The notes below the pieces were generated by a model, which saw only the letters and a list, made by a program, of their open reading frames with translations, had not been told where the DNA came from and did not search any database. Positions 45,148 to 55,375 of a stretch of 64,000 nucleotides of DNA are shown here, in pieces. How positions within the stretch are numbered: position 1 is the first letter of the stretch; each line of letters starts with the position of its first letter. Source of the DNA: Larkinella sp. C7 (GTDB lineage: Bacteria > Bacteroidota > Bacteroidia > Cytophagales > Spirosomataceae); the NCBI RefSeq assembly GCF_006149005.1, contig NZ_VBSL01000002.1, positions 1 through 64,000 of the forward strand, given 5' to 3'. The position numbers and the translations under genes were made by a program.

Positions 45148-45442
45148 TTTTCAGCTTTTATCTACCCTGTTTTTGCATATTCTATAAAGATTCCAGTAAT
45201 CCAATGAGCCGCTAATGTTATGAAATTAATTCCAACAAGAACATTTGATAACAATTCAATAATACACCTGCTAACAGTCACGTTTATACGTTAAATAATT
45301 TTTTAAATAGTTAATTAACCTTTAGAAACTTAAATAAAATATACCTTATTTCCAAATTAATTTTCCGGTAAATTTGATAAAAACAGGCTATTCCTGAATC
45401 TGATGAAAGCAGAATAAATGCCCGATAAACAAGGTCGAAAAC
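45148..45442. other. AT-rich gap
   Basis: No gene is seen. It is very AT-rich between 45200 and 45400. It contains the promoter of the 162-aa gene at its left end, but no strong box can be named. Confidence 0.3.
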
Positions 45443-45479
45443 AAAAAGTCCCGGCTATCGAATACAGCCGGGACTTTTT
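45443..45479. terminator. Terminator with 14-bp perfect stem
   Basis: AAAAAGTCCCGGCT (45443-45456) pairs exactly with AGCCGGGACTTTTT (45466-45479), with a 9-nt loop. A and T tracts at the two ends make it work in both directions. It closes the cupin gene. Confidence 0.8.
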
Positions 45480-45500
45480 GTTTTTGGATCTCCACGTGGT

Positions 45501-46391
45501 TTATGCTTCTGCGTTTTCCAAACGTGGGAGATCTTTCATCGCTTCATTGGCATTTTCAAATGCTTTCCGGTTCTTATACTGAAACCACGATTCTGTAAAG
45601 TATTTTTTCATAAAATTGTCAATCCGCATTTCCCCCAGCAGATTCCAGGCACCCTGAATCCGTTTCAGCCAGGATTCATTGAGAACCCGGAGCGACAAAG
45701 CGTAACCGCCATCGATGTACTCGATGTAATGCCAATAACCGGCTGGTATATAGAGCGTTTCACCATAATCCAGGGTACATTCATAACCTTTGACGTGCTG
45801 CAGGCCGGGGTATTTCTGGTAATCCGGGTTGTTGACGTTCATATACGAAATGACCGAAAACGGGAGCCGATACAGCAGGGGCGTGTATTCGGGGGCAAAC
45901 AACACCACCCGCTTCCGGCCCACAAACTGCGTCAGGAAAACGTGCGACAGGTCAATATCATAGTGCATATGCACCACCGACCCCGCTCCCCCGTAGAACA
46001 TAAACGGCAGACTCATCGCAAAACCGTCTACCAGATCCGGTTTCAGAATGTCTTTTTTGAGGGAAGGAATATGCTTGAAAATATTGAAGAGAAAAATGCG
46101 CAACTGGACGGGCTGATTGGAAGAAATTTTGTCCAGATAATCGCCAAAATTCATACGCTCATCGACGAACATCGTGCTTTTATCTGGATCTGCCGGCTTG
46201 TTATTGTACAAATCGACCGTTAGATGACCGGCCCGTTGTTTGAGTTTCTCAAATGACCAGTTTCTATACGCAGGCCAGTCGTGGCAAAAATCCCGGATGA
46301 TGGCGGGCTGGTGTTTTTTGAAATAGTTTTGTTGAAAAAGAGTTTTATCCTGTTTGCTGATGCGATCGATCGGAACGAGTTCAAGTGCCAT
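45501..46391 (-). CDS. JmjC-like cupin protein
   Basis: The start at 46391 (MALELVPIDRISKQDKTLF) gives 296 aa; an upstream Met at 46460 has an unlikely hydrophobic start. The cupin core has VVHMHYDIDLSHVFLTQFVG (His-x-Asp iron site) and a second His in YIPAGYWHYIEY. Cupin_8/JmjC-like enzymes are 2-oxoglutarate, Fe(II)-dependent hydroxylases. The substrate is unknown. It is monocistronic. Confidence 0.8.
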   Translation of the reverse strand: MALELVPIDRISKQDKTLFQQNYFKKHQPAIIRDFCHDWPAYRNWSFEKLKQRAGHLTVDLYNNKPADPDKSTMFVDERMNFGDYLDKISSNQPVQLRIFLFNIFKHIPSLKKDILKPDLVDGFAMSLPFMFYGGAGSVVHMHYDIDLSHVFLTQFVGRKRVVLFAPEYTPLLYRLPFSVISYMNVNNPDYQKYPGLQHVKGYECTLDYGETLYIPAGYWHYIEYIDGGYALSLRVLNESWLKRIQGAWNLLGEMRIDNFMKKYFTESWFQYKNRKAFENANEAMKDLPRLENAEA

Positions 46392-46619
46392 AGGGTAGAT
46401 GAATGCAACGTACAACCCAAAATTTATTGGATGTAACAAGATTTCTACCAATGAGTTCACAAAACCGTTCGAAAATGAGGCAGAGATTGAATTAAATTTC
46501 GATTAATGCAATCCTACTATAATACAATCCGGCGTTACTGCCGTACCTTCTTCCAATCAGCATCGAACACCAAGACGATGTTGGATAAAAGGCACGGCAG
46601 ACCCGGTTATGGAAATGAA

Positions 46620-48248
46620 TTAAAAAATAAATTTCGTCGATAGGAATTCGGATTGGTGCTGCTCCACAATGTCGTTTAGAATGGCCTTGTTCTGGGCCGT
46701 ATCTTTCGTAGCCACCACGGTACGGATGGAAAACGACCGCAGCGCATCCTCTACCGACAGAGTGCCTTCTGCCGAATCTTTCCGGCCCGTAAACGGAAAC
46801 GTATCCGGGCCGCGCTGGCATTGTGCATTGATATTCACCCGGCTGACCTGGTTGACCAGCGGATCGATCAAACGCGCGAGGGGTTCGCTTTCGCTCCCGA
46901 AAATGCTGACCTGCTGGCCGTGATCCGCATCGATGATGTAGGCAATCGGCTCATCAATATTGTCAAAGGGAACCACCGGAACCACCGGCCCGAACTGCTC
47001 TTCGCGGTAGAGTTTCATACCGTCTTTTACCGGATAAACCAGGGCCGGAAAGACGAAAGATTCCACGGTCGTGCCGCCCCCTTCATTCATAATCCGGGCT
47101 CCCTTCGCTTCGGCATCCCGCAGGCACGCATCCAGGTAGGCCGGTTTTCCGGGCTCCGGCAGGGGCGTAACCTGCGCGCCTTTGCTCCAAGGCATTCCGG
47201 GTTTCAGTTTGTTCAGTTCTTCGCCCATGCGTTGCAGAAAAACATCCGCCACCGACCGGTGTACCCACAGGATTTTTAGGGCCGTACACCGCTGCCCATT
47301 GAACGACATTGCACCCAGCATACACTCTTTCACGGTCAGCTCGATGTCGGCATCGGGCAGAATAATGGCGGCATTTTTGGCATCCAGGCTCAAAACCGCC
47401 CGCAGGCGGTTGCTTTTGGGGTGCATTTTTTTGAGACTGTCGGCCACCCGGCTCGATCCAATGAGCGCCAGCACATTGATTTTCCCCGACTTCATCAGCG
47501 TTGGAACCACCGTGGCTCCCCGGCCATAAACCGTGTTGACGACCCCTTTCGGAAACGACGTCCGGAACGCGTCCAGCAGTGGATGGTGCAGCAGCGTGCC
47601 GTGTTTCGGGGGTTTGAACAAAACCGTATTGCCCATCAAAATGGCCGGGATCAGCGTGGTGTAGGTTTCGTTGAGCGGGTAATTGAACGGCCCCATGCAC
47701 AAAACGACTCCCAGGGGCGAACGCCGGATCTGCCCGATAATACCCTCCTCGATCCGGAAACGCGAACCGGCGCGATCGACGTCCTTGAAAGCGTCGATGG
47801 TGTCGTAGATATACTGCACGGTGCGGTCGAACTCCTTGATCGAGTCGGCGAGGGTTTTCCCGATCTCCCACATCAACAGGTTGACGACGGCTTTTTTCTG
47901 CTCCATCATCTTCCCGACAAAGCGTTCCATGCACTCGATCCGATCGGTTACCGACATCGTCGGCCAGGCACCCCGCCCACTGTCGAAAGCCCGAACGGCT
48001 GCGTCCAGCGCATCCAGGGCTTCGTTGTCATCCACCGGCAAGGGGTAACTGCCGATCACTTTCCGAACCAAACCGGTGGGCGTCTGAACAAAAATCGGAG
48101 ACACCACCTCCTGCGTCGGGCCGTCCCACTGCCGGATTTCGCCATCCACGAGGTAGTCCCGCTGATGCAATGCTTCGATCCGAAATTCCTCCGGAATCTG
48201 GTCTTCTGCCGGAAAAAGAATTTCCAGTTGCTGTGCTAAATGAGTCAT
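46620..48248 (-). CDS. NADP-dependent GapN-type aldehyde dehydrogenase
   Basis: The 542-aa enzyme has PFNYPLNETYTTLIPAI, the nucleotide-binding IGSS and the nucleophile in FNGQRC (Cys321). The usual ELGGK motif is degenerate here (LSLDAKN), as in the long GapN-like branch of Bacteroidota. These proteins are annotated as NADP-dependent glyceraldehyde-3-phosphate dehydrogenases, which bypass the phosphorylating step of glycolysis and make NADPH. Length is a little longer than standard ALDH. The specific substrate is not shown by sequence alone. Confidence 0.75.
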   Translation of the reverse strand: MTHLAQQLEILFPAEDQIPEEFRIEALHQRDYLVDGEIRQWDGPTQEVVSPIFVQTPTGLVRKVIGSYPLPVDDNEALDALDAAVRAFDSGRGAWPTMSVTDRIECMERFVGKMMEQKKAVVNLLMWEIGKTLADSIKEFDRTVQYIYDTIDAFKDVDRAGSRFRIEEGIIGQIRRSPLGVVLCMGPFNYPLNETYTTLIPAILMGNTVLFKPPKHGTLLHHPLLDAFRTSFPKGVVNTVYGRGATVVPTLMKSGKINVLALIGSSRVADSLKKMHPKSNRLRAVLSLDAKNAAIILPDADIELTVKECMLGAMSFNGQRCTALKILWVHRSVADVFLQRMGEELNKLKPGMPWSKGAQVTPLPEPGKPAYLDACLRDAEAKGARIMNEGGGTTVESFVFPALVYPVKDGMKLYREEQFGPVVPVVPFDNIDEPIAYIIDADHGQQVSIFGSESEPLARLIDPLVNQVSRVNINAQCQRGPDTFPFTGRKDSAEGTLSVEDALRSFSIRTVVATKDTAQNKAILNDIVEQHQSEFLSTKFIF

Positions 48249-48494
48249 ACTATCAAATAAGAAATGGTAATTGCAGCGTAAAAAGGCACAAAAAAACCGT
48301 CCTCAAGTCAGGCAGGCCGGTCGGCAAATCAGAAGTCGATGAAGAATGAACAGAGGCTGGCCTTTCGGATCAGCCCCGCAAAAGTACAGAATACAGGACG
48401 AAACGCGACTACCCAATCACTAGAATTATAGCGGGTGTCGGACAAATACTACTCTATTTTACCTTTTTTTTTAATAAATACGACTTTGTAAAGC

Positions 48495-48533
48495 AAAAAA
48501 ACAGCCCAAACGATGCAGTTGGGCTGTTTTTTT
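48495..48533. terminator. Terminator after the GH42-like gene
   Basis: AAAAAACAGCCCAA and its complement around 48519-48533 form a long stem (ACAGCCCAA/TTGGGCTGT core) with an 9-nt loop and A/T tracts. It lies downstream of the minus-strand 791-aa gene. Confidence 0.8.
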
Positions 48534-48547
48534 AGAAATAGGCGTTT

Positions 48548-50923
48548 TTAGGGTTTCAGCAATTTTACGGTTACCGCCTGCTGACCCGATACGACCCGTA
48601 AGAGTAACAGACCCGTCAGTTCATGGTCGAGATTGAATTGCTGTTTTTCAACGACGCCGGCGGTTTCTACCGCTCGCTCGCTGATGATTCGCCCGCGGAC
48701 GTCACTGAGTTGAAATCGAATCGGTTTCCCTTCCACACCCCGGACTTCCACGCTCGTTTGCTCACCAACGGGGTTCCCCAACACCGTCACCAACAAACCC
48801 CGTTCTGCCGATTCCACTGCGGTTCTTGCCGGCGAGGGGCAGGTCAACGATTTGGGCGCATACTTCAAGGTATAGGTGCTGTTCCGTACTTTGGCACTAA
48901 TCTGGCGGGGTTTGCCGTCTTTCAGACTCACCGGCGTCGGAAAGCTGTAGGCGTGTTTCCCATTCCCCTTTCCCGCATCGTCCAGATCCGTTCTGTAAAT
49001 ATCCGCTTCCGCCGTTCCGATCACCTTGCCGTCGGCCGAAAATTCAATCGTCACCGACTCGTCGGGCTTGTTCCGATCCCAGGCCCAGCCACGCATGGTA
49101 CCGCACTCTACTTTATCCAGATAACCGTCGAAACTCCCCGTTACGGGTCCTTCCGGCTCGGGTTCCGGCTCCGGGGCTGGTTGCGTAGCCGAATTCACCC
49201 GAATCAGAAAAGCGTCCGTGACGGTTGCGCCGTCATTGTCGGTTGCTTTCACCGTCACGCTCAGGGTTGTCACCGACGTTGGCGTACCGGCAATGAGGTT
49301 CGTAGACGCATTGTAGCTCAAACCAGCCGACAAACCGCTCACTTCGACTTTAGCGATGGTTCCGTCCGGGTCTCTGAAATGGCTTTCCGAAACAGACAGG
49401 CTAAACGATTTGCCAACGGTGGCATCGCGGTCCGAATACGTCGTAATCACCTGGGGTGCCTTGTTCACGTCGGGTTGGGTTGGTTCATCCATCTCATCCA
49501 GCAAATCTTCGATGAGTGTAACCTGGACCGGTTTTTTCCCGGACTTATTGTATTGATCCGTCCAGCGATTGGTGATGGGTGTATAGGTGTCCCGAAGGAT
49601 TTCCGACAGTTTGTAGCTGATGCTGCCGCCAGTTTGTACCTGCGTCACGGGCTGATTCAGCAAACCGGCATCCACCACCCGATCGACCAACTGTGTGAGG
49701 GTGGCGCGGGCGTCTTTTCCCCCGAAATTAGCCAGCGTCAGCATGGAAGCCCCGTGATCAAAACATTCCTTCACCTGATCGTAGTACGTACCGATCGAAA
49801 CCGTTTGCCAGAACATTCCGTCGACCGCATTGATCATAAATGCACCCGGTTTTAAATTGCTGCGCACAATATCCATCGAAAACCGGTGGTTGTAGGTGGG
49901 GCCGTCGTTGAATTTCAGCCCATCCGCGTTCTGGTTCAGGCTCTTGAAAGCGTATGTGCCCCGCAGACCACTCAGCCGGTCCCAGACCGCCCCGTGCTGA
50001 TTGACCACCCGAATCGACCCATCGACGCTTTTGATCGTGTTCGTAATGTCGTTCAAAAACCGTTCGAGCAGGCGGTGCCGAAAGACGTACCAATCCAGCC
50101 CCCGGCGATTGGCGCTGAAGATACCCCGTGGATCACTGGTCGTGTTACCCGGTGGCACGACGGCATTCCAGTCGCTAAAACCGGTGTTCCAGCGCTTGTT
50201 GAGATCCGATAGCGCGAATTTTTCCTGCAGCCACTGCCGGAAGGCGGTTTTCATGGGATCGCTGTAATCGAAAGCAATAACAACCTTGTCGCCATCGGCC
50301 TTGTCGAGCACCGGCGAATATTCGGATTCCAGGGCAGGCGAAGCCACGACGGAGAAAAACAGCAGCTTGTTTTGCTGTTGTAAATAGAGATACCGCCGGG
50401 TGGTTTCCTTCACGAAATTCTTCGCCAGTTCGATGGTCGGCTGGTGGGCGTAGCTAAACTGCGTGATGCCACTGCCCGTACTCCGTGACCCGTCAGCCGC
50501 CTGCATGGTCTCGTTGGTCTCCCAAAAATCGCCCAGCATCTTAATTTCACGACCGACATGAATTCGCAGGGCAATCTTCAGGCCCAGCCGTAAGGCGGTT
50601 TGTACGTGAGAATCGACCACTTTCCAGTTGGCGACACTCTGACGGGTGGGGTAAACCCGGTCCCAGTTGATGGTGATTTCAACGGCATTACAGCCCGCTG
50701 CGGCCGAATGTTCGATGCGCTCATCGTCGACCCGGGGGTCATTTTCGAAGTTAAAAATGGTGACGCCCAGATACCGTTGCCGATTGACGGGAGCGGGCTC
50801 GGAAACCAGGGCGTTCGATGGCAATTTGATGGCGTGACTGACTCCCTCACTGCCCCGGGCGGTACTAAAACTCAATCCCAAAAGGAGGACAAGGCAAGCC
50901 AATAGATCGTTACGGTTTTTCAT
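48548..50923 (-). CDS. Secreted GH42-like protein with T9SS sorting domain
   Basis: The 791-aa protein has a signal peptide (MKNRNDLLACLVLLLGLSF), then a TIM-barrel-like domain of the glycoside hydrolase 42 type (about 45-430; FWETNETMQAAD, ESEYSPVL, KRWNTGFSDWNAV), an Ig-like cadherin-type domain (about 490-580, VSGLSAGLSYN, AGTPTSVTTLSVTVKATDNDGA), a Pro/Glu linker, a second beta domain, and a C-terminal Por_Secre-tail type sorting domain (about 715-791, EVRGVEGKPIRFQLSDVRG). It is therefore likely secreted by T9SS. The catalytic residues of the GH domain were not verified by alignment. Confidence 0.7.
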   Translation of the reverse strand: MKNRNDLLACLVLLLGLSFSTARGSEGVSHAIKLPSNALVSEPAPVNRQRYLGVTIFNFENDPRVDDERIEHSAAAGCNAVEITINWDRVYPTRQSVANWKVVDSHVQTALRLGLKIALRIHVGREIKMLGDFWETNETMQAADGSRSTGSGITQFSYAHQPTIELAKNFVKETTRRYLYLQQQNKLLFFSVVASPALESEYSPVLDKADGDKVVIAFDYSDPMKTAFRQWLQEKFALSDLNKRWNTGFSDWNAVVPPGNTTSDPRGIFSANRRGLDWYVFRHRLLERFLNDITNTIKSVDGSIRVVNQHGAVWDRLSGLRGTYAFKSLNQNADGLKFNDGPTYNHRFSMDIVRSNLKPGAFMINAVDGMFWQTVSIGTYYDQVKECFDHGASMLTLANFGGKDARATLTQLVDRVVDAGLLNQPVTQVQTGGSISYKLSEILRDTYTPITNRWTDQYNKSGKKPVQVTLIEDLLDEMDEPTQPDVNKAPQVITTYSDRDATVGKSFSLSVSESHFRDPDGTIAKVEVSGLSAGLSYNASTNLIAGTPTSVTTLSVTVKATDNDGATVTDAFLIRVNSATQPAPEPEPEPEGPVTGSFDGYLDKVECGTMRGWAWDRNKPDESVTIEFSADGKVIGTAEADIYRTDLDDAGKGNGKHAYSFPTPVSLKDGKPRQISAKVRNSTYTLKYAPKSLTCPSPARTAVESAERGLLVTVLGNPVGEQTSVEVRGVEGKPIRFQLSDVRGRIISERAVETAGVVEKQQFNLDHELTGLLLLRVVSGQQAVTVKLLKP

Positions 50924-51485
50924 ACGTTGCGTTAATAAATTAAAAAATGTTACTATATTGATTTATTAAAATCCATAGTTATCCGATCGGGATAAATCCC
51001 GTTTTAAAAATTAAAGGGCAAAAAGGTTTCGATCCGACAGTCTGCAACTGTCGGGGGCTACACGTAAATCGAAATGGTAGGGTGACTAACTACGCTCAGG
51101 ACGCCACGTTCTACTTCACAGTAACAGCAGGATTTTCGTTCGAAAGCGTGGGAAGCTGCCTGCTTCAGCGCCCGGATTTGATTTCGAATCGTGCAAATTT
51201 AGTACGGCAAGATTTCGCCGAAAAGAAAAATTTTACTTTTTTTGAGCATACATCAGCATATGATTGCGGAGTGCCGATGAAAGTTAACAGACTTATTATT
51301 CATATGAAAATAAGCTGAACACCCAAAGAAGCGTTGGAAAAACTATCTATCATCGAAGGTTTAAGATCCTGATAATAAGATCAATTGTTCACAAGCACGA
51401 TTGAACAATAAATGTGCCAGATCCCGAAAATACAGACTAAAGAAGCAATTATCAGACAAGTATTTTACATTAGCTGCGCAGGCGC
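50924..51485. other. Gene-free gap
   Basis: No convincing gene is seen. A short inverted repeat (CCGACAG 51034-51040, CTGTCGG 51048-51054) is present. It separates the GH42-like gene from the sensor kinase gene and should contain the promoter of the GH42-like gene. Confidence 0.35.
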
Positions 51486-53114
51486 TCAGCAGGGCAACAC
51501 AATCGTACAAAGCGTATATTGATTGAGTTTGCTCTCGACGTCGAGTCGTCCTCCGTGTTGCTTGATAAACTGACGGGATAAGGATAGCCCCAGCCCGATG
51601 CCCGAGATGAAAGAGGTATTCGACGCCCGGAAGAAGGTCTTGCCAATGTGTTCCAGTTCTTCGCCCGGAATCCCGATTCCAAAATCCCTGACCGAGATGC
51701 GAATTTCATGATCCAGCGTATCGATCCCCACTTCTACCGGTTTTTCGGAACCGATGGAATACTTTAATGCATTGCTCATCAGGTTTTCCAGCACCTGCTC
51801 CAGAATGACCAAATCGCCTTTTGCCCAAACCGTTTCCTGACCGCATTGAAACTGAATCCGCTGGTAATCCGTATGCTGTTCGAGTTGTTGCGTAATCAAA
51901 TTCTTACAAAAGGCCACCAGTTCCACATCTTCGATCCGGAGCGCAATCTGCAGCAACTGCATCCGATCCTGAAACAACACTTTCGTCAGTAGCTTGTCGA
52001 GCCGCTGGATTTCCTGGCGGGTCAGGTGGGCATAATGCACCACCTTTTCGGCCAACACCGTCCCCGTCGACCGTTCACTGAATTTAGCCAGTGCTTCGGC
52101 GGCCAGCAAAATACCCGTCATTGGATTGCGGAACTGGTGCGAAACAAAAGTAATGAACTGCGATTGGTGGGTGTTGATTTCCCGTTCGTGCCGCAGCACC
52201 CGGTTGACTTCTTCCTCGGCGATCTGCAAGCGGATCAAATCTATATCGGTCTGATTCTTAGCTTCCTGAAGGTTTTGCATCGTTATCGCCAACTGCCTTT
52301 CCGCTTCTTTTCGGTCGTTGATGTCCAGATACGAAGCCACCACGCCGTCGTCATTTTTGATGATGGATATATCGAACCAGCCGCTCAAGGGCTCACCCGC
52401 GTAATATCGCTCGGTGCGACGGGGTTCGCCGGTTTCAATCACTTGTCCATAATCCGCAAAAATCATCTCGCGGGCTTCCGGGAATAAACCCAAAAACCGC
52501 TTTCCAACCAGGTCACTGACCGAGCGTTTGAGCAGCAAGGCGTATTTTTCGTTGGCCCCTTCGTAAACAAAGTCGATGAGATTCCCTTTCCGGTCGCGGA
52601 CGGCTTTCAGTTGCGATATCGCAATCGGTGAGCCATCCAGCATCGTTTGCATGGTTTCGGTCACCTTTTGCAATCTGACCTGCACTTCTTTCAGGGTGGT
52701 AATATCGATTGTCGTTACAATAATGCGGTGGTCATACCGGGAAATACTGATTTTATACCAGCCCACCAGACCATCGCGGTGGTGAAATTCGGTTTCGAAC
52801 TGGTAGGTTTGCCCGGTTTGAAAAACCTGAATGGACAAAGCACACAAATCAATGGTAATCAGACTTGGCAACAGGAGTTTCATCGACTCATCGATCAGGG
52901 CGTCCGACGGACGATCCACCAGTTGGGCCGCCAACGGGTTCAACAACACCAGCCGAAAATCCGAGGGCTGGCCTTCGTCGTTGAAAACCGGATCATAGAC
53001 GTAAAGACCTGTTGGAATATTGATCAGGATTCCCTGCAATAAATCGGACTGGTCCTTTGGCTGCTTTTCGGACGGGAGGGATTTTTTCGGCTTTTCATTC
53101 TGGGAGTCCGCCAT
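51486..53114 (-). CDS. PAS-domain sensor histidine kinase
   Basis: The 542-aa protein has two PAS-type domains (about 30-140 and 155-275), a linker coil, the HisKA dimer helix with FVSHQFRNP (phospho-His326) and a HATPase domain with ENLMSNALKYS (N box), DFGIGIPGEE (G1) and GIGLGLSLSRQFIKQHGG (G2). It has no membrane segment or signal peptide, so it senses a cytosolic cue. A receiver-type protein lies 396 bp upstream on the same strand and may be its partner. Confidence 0.9.
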   Translation of the reverse strand: MADSQNEKPKKSLPSEKQPKDQSDLLQGILINIPTGLYVYDPVFNDEGQPSDFRLVLLNPLAAQLVDRPSDALIDESMKLLLPSLITIDLCALSIQVFQTGQTYQFETEFHHRDGLVGWYKISISRYDHRIIVTTIDITTLKEVQVRLQKVTETMQTMLDGSPIAISQLKAVRDRKGNLIDFVYEGANEKYALLLKRSVSDLVGKRFLGLFPEAREMIFADYGQVIETGEPRRTERYYAGEPLSGWFDISIIKNDDGVVASYLDINDRKEAERQLAITMQNLQEAKNQTDIDLIRLQIAEEEVNRVLRHEREINTHQSQFITFVSHQFRNPMTGILLAAEALAKFSERSTGTVLAEKVVHYAHLTRQEIQRLDKLLTKVLFQDRMQLLQIALRIEDVELVAFCKNLITQQLEQHTDYQRIQFQCGQETVWAKGDLVILEQVLENLMSNALKYSIGSEKPVEVGIDTLDHEIRISVRDFGIGIPGEELEHIGKTFFRASNTSFISGIGLGLSLSRQFIKQHGGRLDVESKLNQYTLCTIVLPC

Positions 53115-53510
53115 GTTCTGTTCTCAGTAAGCCAGACCAAGGAAAAAAGTAGTCAGCCGCACAGTTAAAAAAATACCTATACTTATTGTACTCCTGACCG
53201 CCACCTGGCTACTTTCTAAACCAGTTTGGAATGGTCCTTTATTGAAGACAACCCAATTACCGGACGAATGTTCTGTAAACTTAAGCTAATTGCTTAAATT
53301 TCAATAAACTACTAAAATTATCTGAATACTTTACGAAGTTTATTTTCCCCCAAGACAGCGCTTATTCCGGATAAATTTTACCTAAAAGCAGCCTCACAAC
53401 CGTGCTAACGCTATTCCTTACACGCAGCACGATCCCAGCCGACGGGTATTATTAACCGAAAAGACCGGAAAACGCTATGAAAATAATTTACTGCTTGCGG
53501 ATAAACCGAA
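53115..53510. other. Gap between receiver gene and histidine kinase gene
   Basis: This AT-rich 396-bp region has no gene and no strong repeat. It contains the kinase promoter, which cannot be pinned down by eye. Confidence 0.35.
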
Positions 53511-53939
53511 TTAGGTTCGGGTGAGTTGATCGGACATTTCCAGCCAGTAGCGGCAGATCGAGTTGACAAAGTAGGCCAGATCGTCAAACCGGCCGGGCTT
53601 TATTACGTAAGCATTAACACCTAGCTGGTAACAAAAACTGATGGTAGCGGGTGAAGCAGAATCACTAACAATCAGCACCGGAATGTGCTTCCCCCGCGGG
53701 TGGCTTCTGATTGCCGACAGGGTTTCGATCCCAACCGGTTTCCACGATTGTAATTCCAGCAAGATCAAGTCAGGAAGTTCCCCACTTTCATCCTCCAGTT
53801 TTTCCACCAGCAACCGACCGCTGAGGAAGAAATCCAGTCGGCTTTCGAGTTGTTTCTCGGAAAACGCCCTTGTGAAAAAGGTGCCATACTCCTCATCGTC
53901 AACGACGATCCAGGTAAGATACGTTTGTTTGCCGGACAT
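53511..53939 (-). CDS. Stand-alone receiver protein lacking phospho-acceptor Asp
   Basis: The 142-aa protein has a CheY-type receiver: acidic pair VVDDEE, the strand DLILLE, and VIKPG with the conserved Lys. In the position of the phospho-accepting Asp it has Glu62 (DLILLELQ instead of DLILLDL). Glu often mimics a phosphorylated Asp, so this is probably a constitutively active or phosphorylation-independent receiver. There is no output domain. It is next to the PAS histidine kinase. Confidence 0.85.
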   Translation of the reverse strand: MSGKQTYLTWIVVDDEEYGTFFTRAFSEKQLESRLDFFLSGRLLVEKLEDESGELPDLILLELQSWKPVGIETLSAIRSHPRGKHIPVLIVSDSASPATISFCYQLGVNAYVIKPGRFDDLAYFVNSICRYWLEMSDQLTRT

Positions 53940-54022
53940 GGGGAGCGGGGTTCAGGACTTGCTTATAAAGATAACAATTATCCCACTGTATTCATGGTCG
54001 GTCTGCAATCGTTTCCATAAAC

Positions 54023-55372
54023 TTATTTGATTGGTGACACGCCAGCCAGCCCGGCCAGGCGGTTGATTTCCTGCCAAATCAGATCCGGAACGGAAATAGC
54101 CCAAAGGCCCGGCAAACCGTAGACCATCTGCGACGAAGCCCCTTCGTAGCCGCCTTCTTTCAAAACCGTTGCGGACGGAATGTAGCCCATTACGTCGTTG
54201 GAATACCCCAGCACGAAGAGGTCGGGGCCAAACCGCTTTTTACACGCAATGGCGTATTCGATGACGAGTTCACCCCCAAACGCCAGCAGAGGCTGGTCGC
54301 CCAACTGCCACACCTGCAACGGATACGGATAATGGGTCAATACGGGCTTGCCCTGCTTTCTTTCGGCCAGCATCCGGATCGCCCAGCGTTTCATGTAACT
54401 CTCCCCTTCCTGGCTGGTTTTCGTCAATTCCGCTTCCGAAGGCGGAGCGGCCAGCGGAAGGTCAATTTCTGAATAGGCGGTCCGAACCTGGGCCGTCAGT
54501 TTTCGCATGGGTTCTTCGAGCACGCGATCCACGGCCACGGCCAGTTCCCGACCGTGTTGCCGGGCCAGCGGCACGGTCCGGCGGGGCATCGGGTTCTGAT
54601 CTCCGGCGGCTCCCTGAAAAAACAGAGCCATCGCACCCGGATGGGCTTTTTCCAGCTCCAGTTGGGCAAACCCGACGTAATCACCCGACCACTGGTACTG
54701 ATCCAGCACGGTGGGGTGGCAGGCATATCCGAAGGCAATGGCTTTGAGTTTCCCGGCCTTGCCGAGCACCTTGATCACCGGAACCGCGTGATCATTCGGG
54801 CCTTTCAGTTCCGTCTGCTCCCGCAGCGAGCTTTCCTTGTTGTTGCGCCGATTGACCTGAAACCGCGTTACGCCGTTCTGGGCGAACAGTTCCGCCGGTT
54901 CAAGGTCTTTCAGGGCTTGCCCAACCAGCGTCACCACCTGTTCTTCCAGTTGGCGGGTATAGCGGTCGATCTTCGCCAATTCGCCGGCATCGAGCGGGTA
55001 AATATCGTACAGCGCGTCGGCCAAAACCGGTCCGGAATGGGTGTGCGAACTGTTCAGAAGAATTTGGGCTTTCGACAGCCCGAACTGGCGGTTCAGGCGC
55101 TCCCGGATTTGATCCGATAGTTTTTTGGGGAAACCCAGCAGATCCGTAGTCACCAGCACCACCCGGTTTCCTTTTTCATCTTCCAGCGCCAGGGCTTTGG
55201 CCCATAAATCATGGAGTTTGCCCTCGGCGGGGCGGGTTCGGGCTGCATAGCCTGCCATCCACTGCGAAGTTTTGGGCGTAATCACCACCCGGGAAACACC
55301 GGCTTTCCAGCCCTGCGCCCAGACCGTATTGATAAACAGCAGCAAGACGATCACCCAGCATATACGTTTCAT
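54023..55372 (-). CDS. Neutral/alkaline ceramidase N-terminal domain protein
   Basis: The 449-aa protein has a signal peptide (MKRICWVIVLLLFINTVW), and the ceramidase core (VVLVTTDLLGFP, NSSHTHSGPVL with zinc His residues, FAYACHPTVLDQYQWSGDYVG, FFQGAAGDQNP). Only the N-terminal domain family is present, so it may act on other N-acyl lipids. It is likely exported. Confidence 0.85.
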   Translation of the reverse strand: MKRICWVIVLLLFINTVWAQGWKAGVSRVVITPKTSQWMAGYAARTRPAEGKLHDLWAKALALEDEKGNRVVLVTTDLLGFPKKLSDQIRERLNRQFGLSKAQILLNSSHTHSGPVLADALYDIYPLDAGELAKIDRYTRQLEEQVVTLVGQALKDLEPAELFAQNGVTRFQVNRRNNKESSLREQTELKGPNDHAVPVIKVLGKAGKLKAIAFGYACHPTVLDQYQWSGDYVGFAQLELEKAHPGAMALFFQGAAGDQNPMPRRTVPLARQHGRELAVAVDRVLEEPMRKLTAQVRTAYSEIDLPLAAPPSEAELTKTSQEGESYMKRWAIRMLAERKQGKPVLTHYPYPLQVWQLGDQPLLAFGGELVIEYAIACKKRFGPDLFVLGYSNDVMGYIPSATVLKEGGYEGASSQMVYGLPGLWAISVPDLIWQEINRLAGLAGVSPIK

Positions 55373-55375
55373 CGC

